Shown here: positions 6,937-13,298 of the stretch, one piece after another
Numbering within the stretch: position 1 is the first letter of the stretch
Layout of the letters: each line of letters begins with the position of its first letter
NCBI GenBank assembly: GCA_964640655.1
Contig: CAZXFT010000034.1
Location: 1-13,298 of the forward strand
From: BJGO01 sp964640655
GTDB taxonomy: Bacteria; Bacteroidota; Bacteroidia; Chitinophagales; UBA10324
Direction of reading: 5' to 3'
Length of the DNA: 13,298 nt
The notes under the pieces: generated by a model
Seen by the model: only the letters and a program-made list of their open reading frames with translations
Told to the model about the DNA's origin: nothing
Database searches by the model: none
Position numbers and translations under genes: made by a program

Positions 6937-8475
6937 ATGCAGCAAACCATATTAATACTTGACTTTGGCTCTCAATACACACAGTTAATTGCGCGCCGGG
7001 TTCGCGAACTCAATATTTATTGTGAGATAAAACCTTATCATCATCAATTACAAATTGACAATTCAATAAAAGGCATTATTTTATCTGGTAGCCCGGCGTC
7101 AGTGTATGATGAAAAGCATCCTGAAGTGGACTTGAAATTACTGCTCAATCAAAAACCTTTATTAGGTATTTGTTACGGAGCACAATTGATGGCAAAGAAG
7201 TTAGGCGGTGATGTTACCCGTTCAGCACATCGTGAGTATGGCCGTGCTACCATTCAGTGTTTGTATGATGATGCCTTGTTTACAGGAGTAACTAACGAAT
7301 CACAGGTTTGGATGTCTCACGGTGATAGCATTAGCAAAATGCCGGAGAGTTTTGAATTACTGGCTTCGACCGAGTCTATTCCTGTAGCTGCAATGCGAGG
7401 CAAGCCTGATTATTTCTCGCATCCTGTGTATGGTTTACAGTTTCATCCTGAGGTCACACATAGCTTATTCGGCAAGGACCTGTTGTATAACTTTTGTGTT
7501 AACATCTGCGGATGCAGCCAGTCATGGACGGCAGAATCTTATATAGATGAAACGGTAAAAAATATTCAGACACAGGTTGGCAACGATAACGTGGTGATGG
7601 CTTTAAGTGGCGGAGTAGATAGTACGGTTGCCGCTACACTTATTCATAAAGCTATTGGCAAAAACCTGTATTGCATATTTGTTGACAATGGCTTGCTACG
7701 TAAAAATGAGTTTGAACAGGTACTGGATAGTTACCGCCATATGGGTTTGAACATTAAGGGTGTTGATGCAAGAAATAACTTCTACAAGGCACTAGAAAAC
7801 GTTTCAGAACCGGAACAAAAAAGAAAAATTATAGGTCGTTTGTTTATTGAAACTTTTGATCACGAAGCACATTTGATACAGGAAGTCAAATGGCTTGGTC
7901 AGGGGACGATATATCCTGATGTAATAGAATCAGTCTCAGTACACGGACCTTCTGTTACCATCAAGTCGCATCATAATGTTGGTGGATTGCCCGATACCAT
8001 GAAGTTGAAAGTTCTTGAGCCTTTGCGTTTGCTTTTTAAAGATGAGGTACGTCGTGTAGGTAAAGCGCTAAACATTGACCAGAATATTCTTAACCGTCAT
8101 CCATTTCCCGGTCCGGGTTTGGGCATTAGAATACTTGGTGACATTACTGCACAAAAAGTTCAGATGCTTCAGGAAGCCGATGCCATATTCATTTCATTAC
8201 TAAAATCGGAAGGCTGGTACGATAAAGTGTGGCAGGCTGGAGTTATACTGTTGCCCGTGCAAAGTGTAGGTGTCATGGGTGACGAAAGAACATACGAGCA
8301 GGTGGTAGCATTGCGTGCTGTGGAATCTGTGGATGGTATGACCGCAGACTGGAGTCATTTGCCATTTCCGCTTTTGGCAAGAATTTCGAATGAGATTATC
8401 AATAAAGTAAAAGGGATCAATCGTGTTGTATATGACATTAGTTCAAAACCACCTGCAACCATTGAATGGGAATAA
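6937..8475 (+). CDS. guaA: GMP synthase (glutamine-hydrolysing)
   Basis: A 512-aa cytosolic enzyme that makes GMP from XMP, ATP and glutamine, the last step of de novo guanine nucleotide synthesis. The N-terminal class I glutamine amidotransferase domain (about 1-195) has the nucleophile C79 in GICYGAQ and the rest of the triad H170 and E172 in LQFHPEV. The ATP-pyrophosphatase domain has its P-loop SGGVDS at 224-229. The C-terminal dimerisation/XMP-binding region contains RHPFPGPGLGIRI and ends in the family signature KPPATIEWE. The ATG at 6937 is chosen over an in-frame TTG at 6919 because homologues begin at about this point, directly before ILILDFGSQYTQ, and because the longer start would run into the promoter candidate. 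The gene is divergent from dxr and is followed after one nucleotide by an exported binding protein. Confidence 0.97.
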   Translation: MQQTILILDFGSQYTQLIARRVRELNIYCEIKPYHHQLQIDNSIKGIILSGSPASVYDEKHPEVDLKLLLNQKPLLGICYGAQLMAKKLGGDVTRSAHREYGRATIQCLYDDALFTGVTNESQVWMSHGDSISKMPESFELLASTESIPVAAMRGKPDYFSHPVYGLQFHPEVTHSLFGKDLLYNFCVNICGCSQSWTAESYIDETVKNIQTQVGNDNVVMALSGGVDSTVAATLIHKAIGKNLYCIFVDNGLLRKNEFEQVLDSYRHMGLNIKGVDARNNFYKALENVSEPEQKRKIIGRLFIETFDHEAHLIQEVKWLGQGTIYPDVIESVSVHGPSVTIKSHHNVGGLPDTMKLKVLEPLRLLFKDEVRRVGKALNIDQNILNRHPFPGPGLGIRILGDITAQKVQMLQEADAIFISLLKSEGWYDKVWQAGVILLPVQSVGVMGDERTYEQVVALRAVESVDGMTADWSHLPFPLLARISNEIINKVKGINRVVYDISSKPPATIEWE

Positions 8476-8476
8476 T

Positions 8477-9667
8477 ATGAAGAAGACTTTCAAAGTGCTT
8501 TCAGCAGCACTTATCATCAATCTTTCCTTATTAGGTTTAAGTCATCAATCAGCATTTGCTTCAAAACCTTTCCAGGTTGCCTTTTTGATGCCTTTTAATA
8601 CCAAATCAGTCAGCTACGATACTTTAGGAAATGTTATTGGCAAGCTTTCTCCATCTTCACAAATGGCTATACAATATTACCGTGGCGCTATGATGGCTTT
8701 AGATAGTTTGAATAATGCCGGACATAACATCATCTCTTTTTTTTACGACACACAAAGTGATACCAGTGTGGTTTATGACATTCTGTTTAACAAGACAGAG
8801 ATGTTGAGTATGGATTTAATCATTGGACCATTTTACATTGATGAATTGAAAATTGCAAATCGTTTTAGTGAGCGTTTTAAAATACCTGTCGTATCTCCAT
8901 ACTCTGCATCAACATCTTTCATTAAAAACAACCCTTATTATATACTCTCTAAACCATCGCTGAACACACATTGCAAAGCATTATATGATTTCGTAGAAAA
9001 GAAATATAATCCTTCTCGTGTCATTTTTTTATACTCAGAAACCACACAAGATAATAACTATGCAACAATGTTTGAAAATGCACAAAAGCTGTCCTTGTTA
9101 AGGCCCACCTTGTACAAGTTTACTGACAGCACTAAATTTACATGGGATTACGTAGATTTATATCTCATGCCTGAGATAGCTAACATTGTTATTATACCAT
9201 CTACCAATGAAACCTTTATTAGCAAAATGACCTCAAGACTCGATTCTTTGAGTTCGCAGTATAATATTGTTTTAGTTGGAATGCCACAATGGCGTGAGTC
9301 ACAGACTTTAAAAGTCAGTCAACTGAGTAAGTTAAACTGCTTCATCAGTCATTATTCATCTCTTAACAAAAAAAGCGATTATTTTAAATTGATTGCCACG
9401 CGATATTCTGCTTTATACGGTTCTTCTCTGAGTGATTATAGTGTTGACGGATACAACGATGCATTTTACTTTACAAATAGTCTTTTGAAAAAAACTTATA
9501 ACATCTCCTACTCTTTTGAAGAGGATGAATTGATTAGTAAAACAGCGCGGATTAAGCCACGATACAAATCATCACAGACCGGACAGAATGATCTTGCAGA
9601 CTACTATGAGAATGTATTTGTAAAAATATTACAATACCGCAATGGCCGTTTAGAAGATGTGCCTTAG
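8477..9667 (+). CDS. Exported periplasmic-binding-protein-like protein (LivK/PBP1 type)
   Basis: A 396-aa protein with a signal peptide (about 1-28, SAFA|SK). The mature part resembles the type I periplasmic-binding fold used by branched-chain amino acid ABC receptors and PBP1-like domains. Visible features are the opening strand FQVAFLMPF (32-40), YYRGAMMALDSLN (67-79), DLIIGPFYIDEL (113-124), the hinge-side strand IPVVSPYSAS (136-145) and RVIFLYSE (181-188). No lipobox, LysM domain or membrane anchor is seen, and no ABC permease or ATPase gene lies nearby, so transport is not implied; a role in sensing or in cell-envelope scaffolding is as likely. The ATG at 8477 follows the guaA stop by one nucleotide and gives a clean signal peptide, so it is preferred to the in-frame Met at 8423 inside guaA. 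The pair is probably translationally coupled. The stop codon overlaps that of the convergent PorP/SprF gene by 4 bp. The fold call is moderately sure; the ligand is unknown. Confidence 0.8.
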   Translation: MKKTFKVLSAALIINLSLLGLSHQSAFASKPFQVAFLMPFNTKSVSYDTLGNVIGKLSPSSQMAIQYYRGAMMALDSLNNAGHNIISFFYDTQSDTSVVYDILFNKTEMLSMDLIIGPFYIDELKIANRFSERFKIPVVSPYSASTSFIKNNPYYILSKPSLNTHCKALYDFVEKKYNPSRVIFLYSETTQDNNYATMFENAQKLSLLRPTLYKFTDSTKFTWDYVDLYLMPEIANIVIIPSTNETFISKMTSRLDSLSSQYNIVLVGMPQWRESQTLKVSQLSKLNCFISHYSSLNKKSDYFKLIATRYSALYGSSLSDYSVDGYNDAFYFTNSLLKKTYNISYSFEEDELISKTARIKPRYKSSQTGQNDLADYYENVFVKILQYRNGRLEDVP

Positions 9668-10662
9668 AAAACCGGACAGTATACCTTTTTGTTTGTCTTT
9701 TTATTGAAACTGCCAATATACTGTACACTCAATTCAGGACCACCCAAACCACGACTTACACGCGACAGTGTGCTGTAGTTAAAGTCATAACTGAATGTTA
9801 AGGTTACATCATTAAAATCATAACGATTTACTACTATGAAAGCATCATTCACTCTGTTTAACACACCCAAATAGACACCATAAACTTTCTTACTGTTATT
9901 TGAAAAATCATAACGTCCAAATAGACCAAAGTTCAATTCGGAGTTAGGTCCCTGAATCATATAATTTACTTTAGGAAAGAGATTTATTCTATTGGTTACT
10001 CCACAAGTAGCACTTGCATTTAATACATATCTGCGATATACAATAGACGAGCGGTCGTTCATAAAAGTTTGATTCGGTTGATTGATATGATACACAGCGC
10101 CTCCGAATGTTATATTGTCGTTCTTGTTAGCCAGATAGGTGTATTGAATACCTGCGCTTGCATCTATATAACGGGTTGTATTCAGTGCAAAGTTTTCAGT
10201 TGTCATACCACCTTCAAAGTTTTCATCAAAAGTTAAACGAGAGTAATCAATGTATGCCGCCGTGTATGCCGCATCAATGCCCGCACTTAAATAGTGGTGC
10301 TGATAACGGTCCAACATCTTGCTGTAGGCGGTAGTAACATCTACACGAGTGGTAGTGAATCTTGAATCACCTGCTCGATCTGATAATATTACCATTCCTA
10401 TTCCGTACATATCTTTTTTTGCTAGACCTGATCTAAAACTTAAGTCAAGTGAGCCACCTACTGTACGGTAGGGAACAGTTACACTTCGCCATTGACTTCG
10501 GGCAATAGCTGTCATTCGGTAGTCCCCATCGAAGAAGCCGGTGAATGCCGGATTTTGCATCAATGGTGATGCATAAAATTGTGAGAAGTGAATGTCCTGT
10601 GCCTTTGAACGTAGCACCGTTGCAATTAACAACAAGATGTAAATGGTAAATCTTTTTTTCAT
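9664..10662 (-). CDS. PorP/SprF-family outer-membrane protein of type IX secretion
   Basis: A 332-aa predicted outer-membrane beta-barrel. The signal peptide is residues 1-21 (RSKA|QD). The mature start DIHFSQFYASPLMQNPAFTG (23-42), followed by RSQWRSV and VPYRT, is the family signature. Alternating beta-strand patterns run to the C-terminal GLGGPELSVQYIG and a terminal CPVF. In Flavobacterium, SprF-family proteins are needed for secretion or surface attachment of cargo bearing type B C-terminal domains; in Porphyromonas, PorP is a T9SS component. It lies 41 bp downstream of a gene encoding just such a type B cargo, so it is probably that protein's partner rather than the core PorP. The stop codon overlaps that of the convergent binding-protein gene. 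A second family member, cut by the window edge, lies upstream on the same strand. Confidence 0.93.
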   Translation of the reverse strand: MKKRFTIYILLLIATVLRSKAQDIHFSQFYASPLMQNPAFTGFFDGDYRMTAIARSQWRSVTVPYRTVGGSLDLSFRSGLAKKDMYGIGMVILSDRAGDSRFTTTRVDVTTAYSKMLDRYQHHYLSAGIDAAYTAAYIDYSRLTFDENFEGGMTTENFALNTTRYIDASAGIQYTYLANKNDNITFGGAVYHINQPNQTFMNDRSSIVYRRYVLNASATCGVTNRINLFPKVNYMIQGPNSELNFGLFGRYDFSNNSKKVYGVYLGVLNRVNDAFIVVNRYDFNDVTLTFSYDFNYSTLSRVSRGLGGPELSVQYIGSFNKKTNKKVYCPVF

Positions 10663-10703
10663 AAGCTCGGTTTTAGAACTTGTTTTATGGTGATTTTTTC
10701 GGG

Positions 10704-12935
10704 TTATCTTATTAAGGTGATGTTTCCGGTTAATTCAATTTTCTGGTTGTCAGAGCAGATTACTTCCGCAAAATACGAAAATACACCTGGCGGTAATAAA
10801 ATACCATTAAACGTACCATTCCAACCATTCGACGAATCATTTGTCTCAAAAACACATTGACCGGTGCGTGTGTAAATTTTAAAATAGTTGAAATGTTTTA
10901 ATCCCTTGGTTCTAATATAAAAGCGTTCATTTTTACCGTCTCCATTGGGTGAAAAAGCATTAGGTATAAAGATCAAATCACTGTTGCATCCGACATGAAC
11001 TACTAGAGTATCTTCTGTTTTACAACCGGCATCATTGAAATTTGAAACAACAAATGTTGTGGTTACACTTACAGTGGCATTGGTTGTTTGACAAGTAGGG
11101 CAATCAACTAATTCCTGAGGAGACCATGAGAAGGTACCCGTTCCCTCTGCAGAAATCTCAACCGGATTTCCGGCAAATGTTTGTTTATCAGAACCGGCAT
11201 CAACAGCTGGTTCATCATTTACTGTAACTTGAACATAGGAAGAGTCTGATGTACAACCATCTGTTCCTTTCACTTTATAGGTGATACTATATGGAGGCGA
11301 AGTAACAGGAGAAGGAATGTAAGGATTATCTAGACCAGTTGCAGGAATCCATTCATATGACAGTGCTCCTTCCGCAAATAGTTGCAAATCAGCACCAGGA
11401 CAAACAGTTCCACCAGGTAAAGCAATAAGCTCAACAGGTAATTTATGATACACAATTACCTGAGCGGTGTCTTTACAACCATTAGCAGCAATACCGGTTA
11501 CAGTATATGTTGTTGGCTGCAGTGGTGATGCTGTAGGGTTTGGAATATTAAGTTGATTTAAAGATGGGTCACTATTCCATTGATACGATGCAGCACCGGA
11601 AGCACCCAGTTGTACAGAGCCACCGGGACAAATGGATTTATGACCTGTACTGATGACGTCTGGTTTTGGCAAAACCGTAACCACGACTAAATCAGTTGAG
11701 ATACAGGTACCTCCATTGCTTACCGTTAATGTGTAAGTGGATGTTTGTGATGGAGAAACAGTTCCCTGATAGCTATTGGGATTGGTAACTTCCATGGCAG
11801 GTTGCCATTGAAAACTATTTCCACCTGAACCAATAAGGTCTGCTTTTTCTCCGGTGCAAATTGTTAAATCAGGGCCGGCATCTGCCGTTGGAGGGGATAA
11901 TATATAAACAACAACAGAATCTGTTACCTGACAACCATTTAAATCAGGGCCACTTACATAATAAACTGTTGTAGCTGAAGGATCTGCTGAAACGGAGAAA
12001 GTATTTGTAGCACTTAATCCCGTTGAGGGTGACCAGGTACACGAAGTCATCCCGGTAGCTTCTAAATCAACCGAACTACCGACACATATCATTTTGTTTG
12101 GTCCGGCATCAGCTGTTCCGGTTGGGCTGATGGATACCACAATACTATCCTTAGCCTGACAACCACCTAGACTGCCTGTAGTTACAGTATATGTTATGGT
12201 GGCAGATGGTGTTGCATATGTGGTTGCTAAAAATGTATTGCTTAATCCAGTGGAAGGTTGCCAATAATATTGTGTAGCTCCACTAGCATTTAATTCAGTA
12301 GTTGCACCAGGGCATATTGTAACATTAGGTCCTGCTGTTAATGTAGGCGTCGGTAGAACAGTTACCTCGTTATATACTGTATCAGGACAGCCCGCAGGAC
12401 TTATTACTACCATCATCACATTGTATGTACCCGGTAGGTTAAAAACATGATCAGGGTTTTGTGCTGTTGAATGATTAGCTAATCCACTTGATGGATCATC
12501 GAAATTCCAGCTATATGTGCAAGTCTGAAAGTAAGTATATGAGTAATCTTTAAATCCAACCTTTTTACCGGTACAGGCTATGGTATCGCTCATACCAAAC
12601 TGTCCGAATGGTGAACAATTAATAGTAATTGTTTGAGTTTTTACACTTGTTTGGCCATTAGCATCGGTTACAGTAAGGGTTACTGTATAATTTCCGCAAT
12701 TAAAATAAATATAATATGCAGTAGGTGTATTCGCTTGTATTCCAGGTGTAATTCCAAAATTCCAACTAAATGAGTATGGTGTGGAACCACCGGTAGTAGT
12801 GCTCACAAAAGTTAAGTCCTCAGGATGACAATAGGTAGACGACTGATTTTGTATAGTAAAGTCAGCCGTTAGCTGGGCACGAGCCGAAAACCCAGTCAGG
12901 CAAATGAGGAATATTAGGTGGTAGTTTTTAAGCAT
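10704..12935 (-). CDS. PKD/Ig-like repeat surface protein with T9SS type B sorting domain
   Basis: A 743-aa exported protein, probably a cell-surface adhesin or gliding/motility-associated protein. The signal peptide is residues 1-20 (ARA|QL). Two PKD-like domains follow (about 22-106 and 110-195), with YSFSWNF and YSWNFDDPSS strands and GTYNVMMVV typical of PKD folds. Six Ig-like repeats of about 76 residues span 201-650. The C-terminal region, from about 655, is the gliding-motility-associated type B sorting domain (CHU_C): IPNAFSPNGDGKNERFYI, then FKIYTRTGQCVFE, NGWNGTFNG and PPGVFSYFAEV. Such domains direct passage through the T9SS outer-membrane pore. The co-directional PorP/SprF gene 41 bp downstream is its likely partner. 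No catalytic domain is seen, so a structural or binding role is inferred. The start is the only Met giving an intact signal peptide. The 5' region is AT-rich with no clear promoter. Confidence 0.93.
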   Translation of the reverse strand: MLKNYHLIFLICLTGFSARAQLTADFTIQNQSSTYCHPEDLTFVSTTTGGSTPYSFSWNFGITPGIQANTPTAYYIYFNCGNYTVTLTVTDANGQTSVKTQTITINCSPFGQFGMSDTIACTGKKVGFKDYSYTYFQTCTYSWNFDDPSSGLANHSTAQNPDHVFNLPGTYNVMMVVISPAGCPDTVYNEVTVLPTPTLTAGPNVTICPGATTELNASGATQYYWQPSTGLSNTFLATTYATPSATITYTVTTGSLGGCQAKDSIVVSISPTGTADAGPNKMICVGSSVDLEATGMTSCTWSPSTGLSATNTFSVSADPSATTVYYVSGPDLNGCQVTDSVVVYILSPPTADAGPDLTICTGEKADLIGSGGNSFQWQPAMEVTNPNSYQGTVSPSQTSTYTLTVSNGGTCISTDLVVVTVLPKPDVISTGHKSICPGGSVQLGASGAASYQWNSDPSLNQLNIPNPTASPLQPTTYTVTGIAANGCKDTAQVIVYHKLPVELIALPGGTVCPGADLQLFAEGALSYEWIPATGLDNPYIPSPVTSPPYSITYKVKGTDGCTSDSSYVQVTVNDEPAVDAGSDKQTFAGNPVEISAEGTGTFSWSPQELVDCPTCQTTNATVSVTTTFVVSNFNDAGCKTEDTLVVHVGCNSDLIFIPNAFSPNGDGKNERFYIRTKGLKHFNYFKIYTRTGQCVFETNDSSNGWNGTFNGILLPPGVFSYFAEVICSDNQKIELTGNITLIR
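10992..12347 (-). repeat. Six tandem ~76-residue Ig-like repeats within the surface protein
   Basis: Units begin near residues 201, 277, 353, 429, 505 and 580. The first cysteine of each ICPG-like motif falls at C208, C284, C360, C436 and C512, a constant spacing of 76 residues (228 bp). The second cysteine lies at C259, C335, C411, C487, C561 and C638. Each unit ends in a TYTV-like strand, a GC motif and a hydrophobic VVV strand. The sixth unit has F587 in place of the first cysteine. The two cysteines in units 1-5 probably form a disulphide, by inference. The units have clearly diverged in sequence. Confidence 0.85.
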
Positions 12936-12980
12936 AATGACTTTTTGTCGAGGTTCATTACGCTATTAAATATTTATAGT

Positions 12981-12996
12981 TACCTACAAATAGGTA
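12981..12996. repeat. Short inverted repeat TACCTA-CAAA-TAGGTA
   Basis: Perfect 6-bp arms (12981-12986 and 12991-12996) flank a 4-nt loop, about 46 bp upstream of the repeat-protein start codon. It could be an operator or a leader hairpin; function is not shown by sequence, and repeats of this length also arise by chance in AT-rich DNA. Confidence 0.4.
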
Positions 12997-13068
12997 TAAA
13001 GTATTTGTTTAATTCAGAAATTTATACTTAGTTAAACAATGTAGAGAAGTATAGAAAATAAATAACGA

Positions 13069-13091
13069 TGTTTATAGATTAACTATAAACA
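13069..13091. repeat. AT-rich hairpin, possible weak terminator
   Basis: TGTTTATAG (13069-13077) and CTATAAACA (13083-13091) form a perfect 9-bp stem around the loop ATTAA. On the minus strand it is followed within a few bases by the T-rich stretch TTATTTATTTTC. It could weakly terminate the upstream PorP/SprF transcript about 60 bp past its stop, or act as a regulatory site. The low GC content makes strong termination unlikely. Confidence 0.4.
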
Positions 13092-13148
13092 AATGTTTCT
13101 ATAATAAATTAAACATTGATTTTCTATGTTTTAAACACTACAATGTTA

Positions 13149-13298
13149 TTACATTTTTGGACATTTTATTTTCTTACTACCACGTCCGGACTTCTTGCCC
13201 ATATATACAAGTGTAATTTCGGCACCACCTCTACCCTCGGTAACCGAGAATAATTTAGAGGTGTTAATGTCATAACTGAGTCCCAATGAAAAATCTTG
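13149..13298 (-). CDS. PorP/SprF-family protein, C-terminal fragment (cut by window edge)
   Basis: The last 49 codons and the TAA stop (13149-13151) of a gene that enters from beyond position 13298. The visible residues include FSLGLSYDIN, then RGGAEITLVYMGKK and the ending KIKCPKM. The pattern of SYD, GG-E, an aromatic-rich final strand and a CP near the C-terminus matches the end of the complete PorP/SprF protein at 9664-10662 (FSYDFN, GGPELSVQY, CPVF), so the two are paralogues. The C-terminus is complete; the N-terminus, start and length are unseen. It is on the same strand as, and upstream of, the repeat-protein gene, and may be the partner of another cargo outside the window. Confidence 0.8.
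   Translation of the reverse strand, partial: QDFSLGLSYDINTSKLFSVTEGRGGAEITLVYMGKKSGRGSKKIKCPKM

Larger units (their letters stand above)
12936..13148. other. AT-rich intergenic region upstream of the surface-protein gene
   Basis: This 213-bp stretch lies between the end of the partial PorP/SprF gene and the start of the repeat-protein gene. It holds no plausible reading frame on either strand and is very AT-rich. It contains several short inverted repeats, listed separately. It should carry the promoter of the surface-protein operon, but I found no TAnnTTTG match with suitable spacing. Confidence 0.7.

Noticed and set aside
8423..8476. Longer start for the binding-protein-like gene inside the end of guaA
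   Set aside because: It adds 18 residues ahead of a well-formed signal peptide; the ATG at 8477, 1 nt after the guaA stop, gives a proper N-terminus.
9676..9724. ACAGTATA / TATACTGT inverted repeat just past the convergent stop codons, considered as a terminator
   Set aside because: The 8-bp AT-rich arms are 33 nt apart within the PorP/SprF coding region; a stable hairpin is unlikely and chance occurrence is plausible.
11091..11102. CPTC motif (residues 612-615) in the last Ig-like repeat, considered as a redox or metal site
   Set aside because: Similar CPTC loops are, as far as I recall, common in this class of Bacteroidota repeat, and no other metal ligands or thioredoxin-like context are visible.
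1..13298. CRISPR arrays, insertion sequences, phage genes or rRNA
   Set aside because: No regularly spaced direct repeats, transposase-like reading frames, terminal inverted repeats or rRNA segments were seen.

Overview
The window comes from a member of the Bacteroidota. The evidence is two PorP/SprF-family genes, a large exported protein ending in a type IX secretion system (T9SS) type B sorting domain, Bacteroidota-type -7 promoter elements (TAnnTTTG), A-rich leaders without Shine-Dalgarno sequences, and signal peptides cleaved before Gln. The genus cannot be fixed by eye; a gliding or adhesin-rich lineage is plausible. The DNA is fairly AT-rich.

Layout. Positions 1-6857 are all on the minus strand and housekeeping in nature. 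In transcription order they are dxr (isoprenoid MEP pathway) then rseP (intramembrane site-2 protease); a tRNA-Leu(CAA) with its own promoter candidate and a strong terminator; then gyrA followed 11 bp later by a secreted TPR protein, closed by a strong hairpin at 43-75. A 79-bp divergent region (6858-6936) separates dxr from the plus-strand pair guaA (GMP synthase) and an exported periplasmic-binding-protein-like gene that starts 1 nt after the guaA stop. That pair converges on, and overlaps by 4 bp, a minus-strand accessory block (9664-13298). In transcription order this block holds the C-terminal end of one PorP/SprF protein (cut by the window edge), a 213-bp AT-rich gap, a 743-aa PKD/Ig-like repeat surface protein with a T9SS type B C-terminus, and a complete PorP/SprF protein.

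How the genes work together. The first half is core metabolism, DNA topology and envelope stress. The second half looks like a secretion and surface-display module: the repeat protein is the likely cargo, exported by T9SS, and the co-transcribed PorP/SprF outer-membrane protein is its likely dedicated partner. The partial PorP/SprF gene upstream suggests that such cargo-partner pairs are arranged in tandem here. I saw no CRISPR array, insertion sequence, phage gene or rRNA. I did not find a clearly new system; the most individual features are the T9SS cargo/partner module, the TPR protein with a fused BamE/DUF3862-like tail, and the orphan binding protein coupled to guaA.
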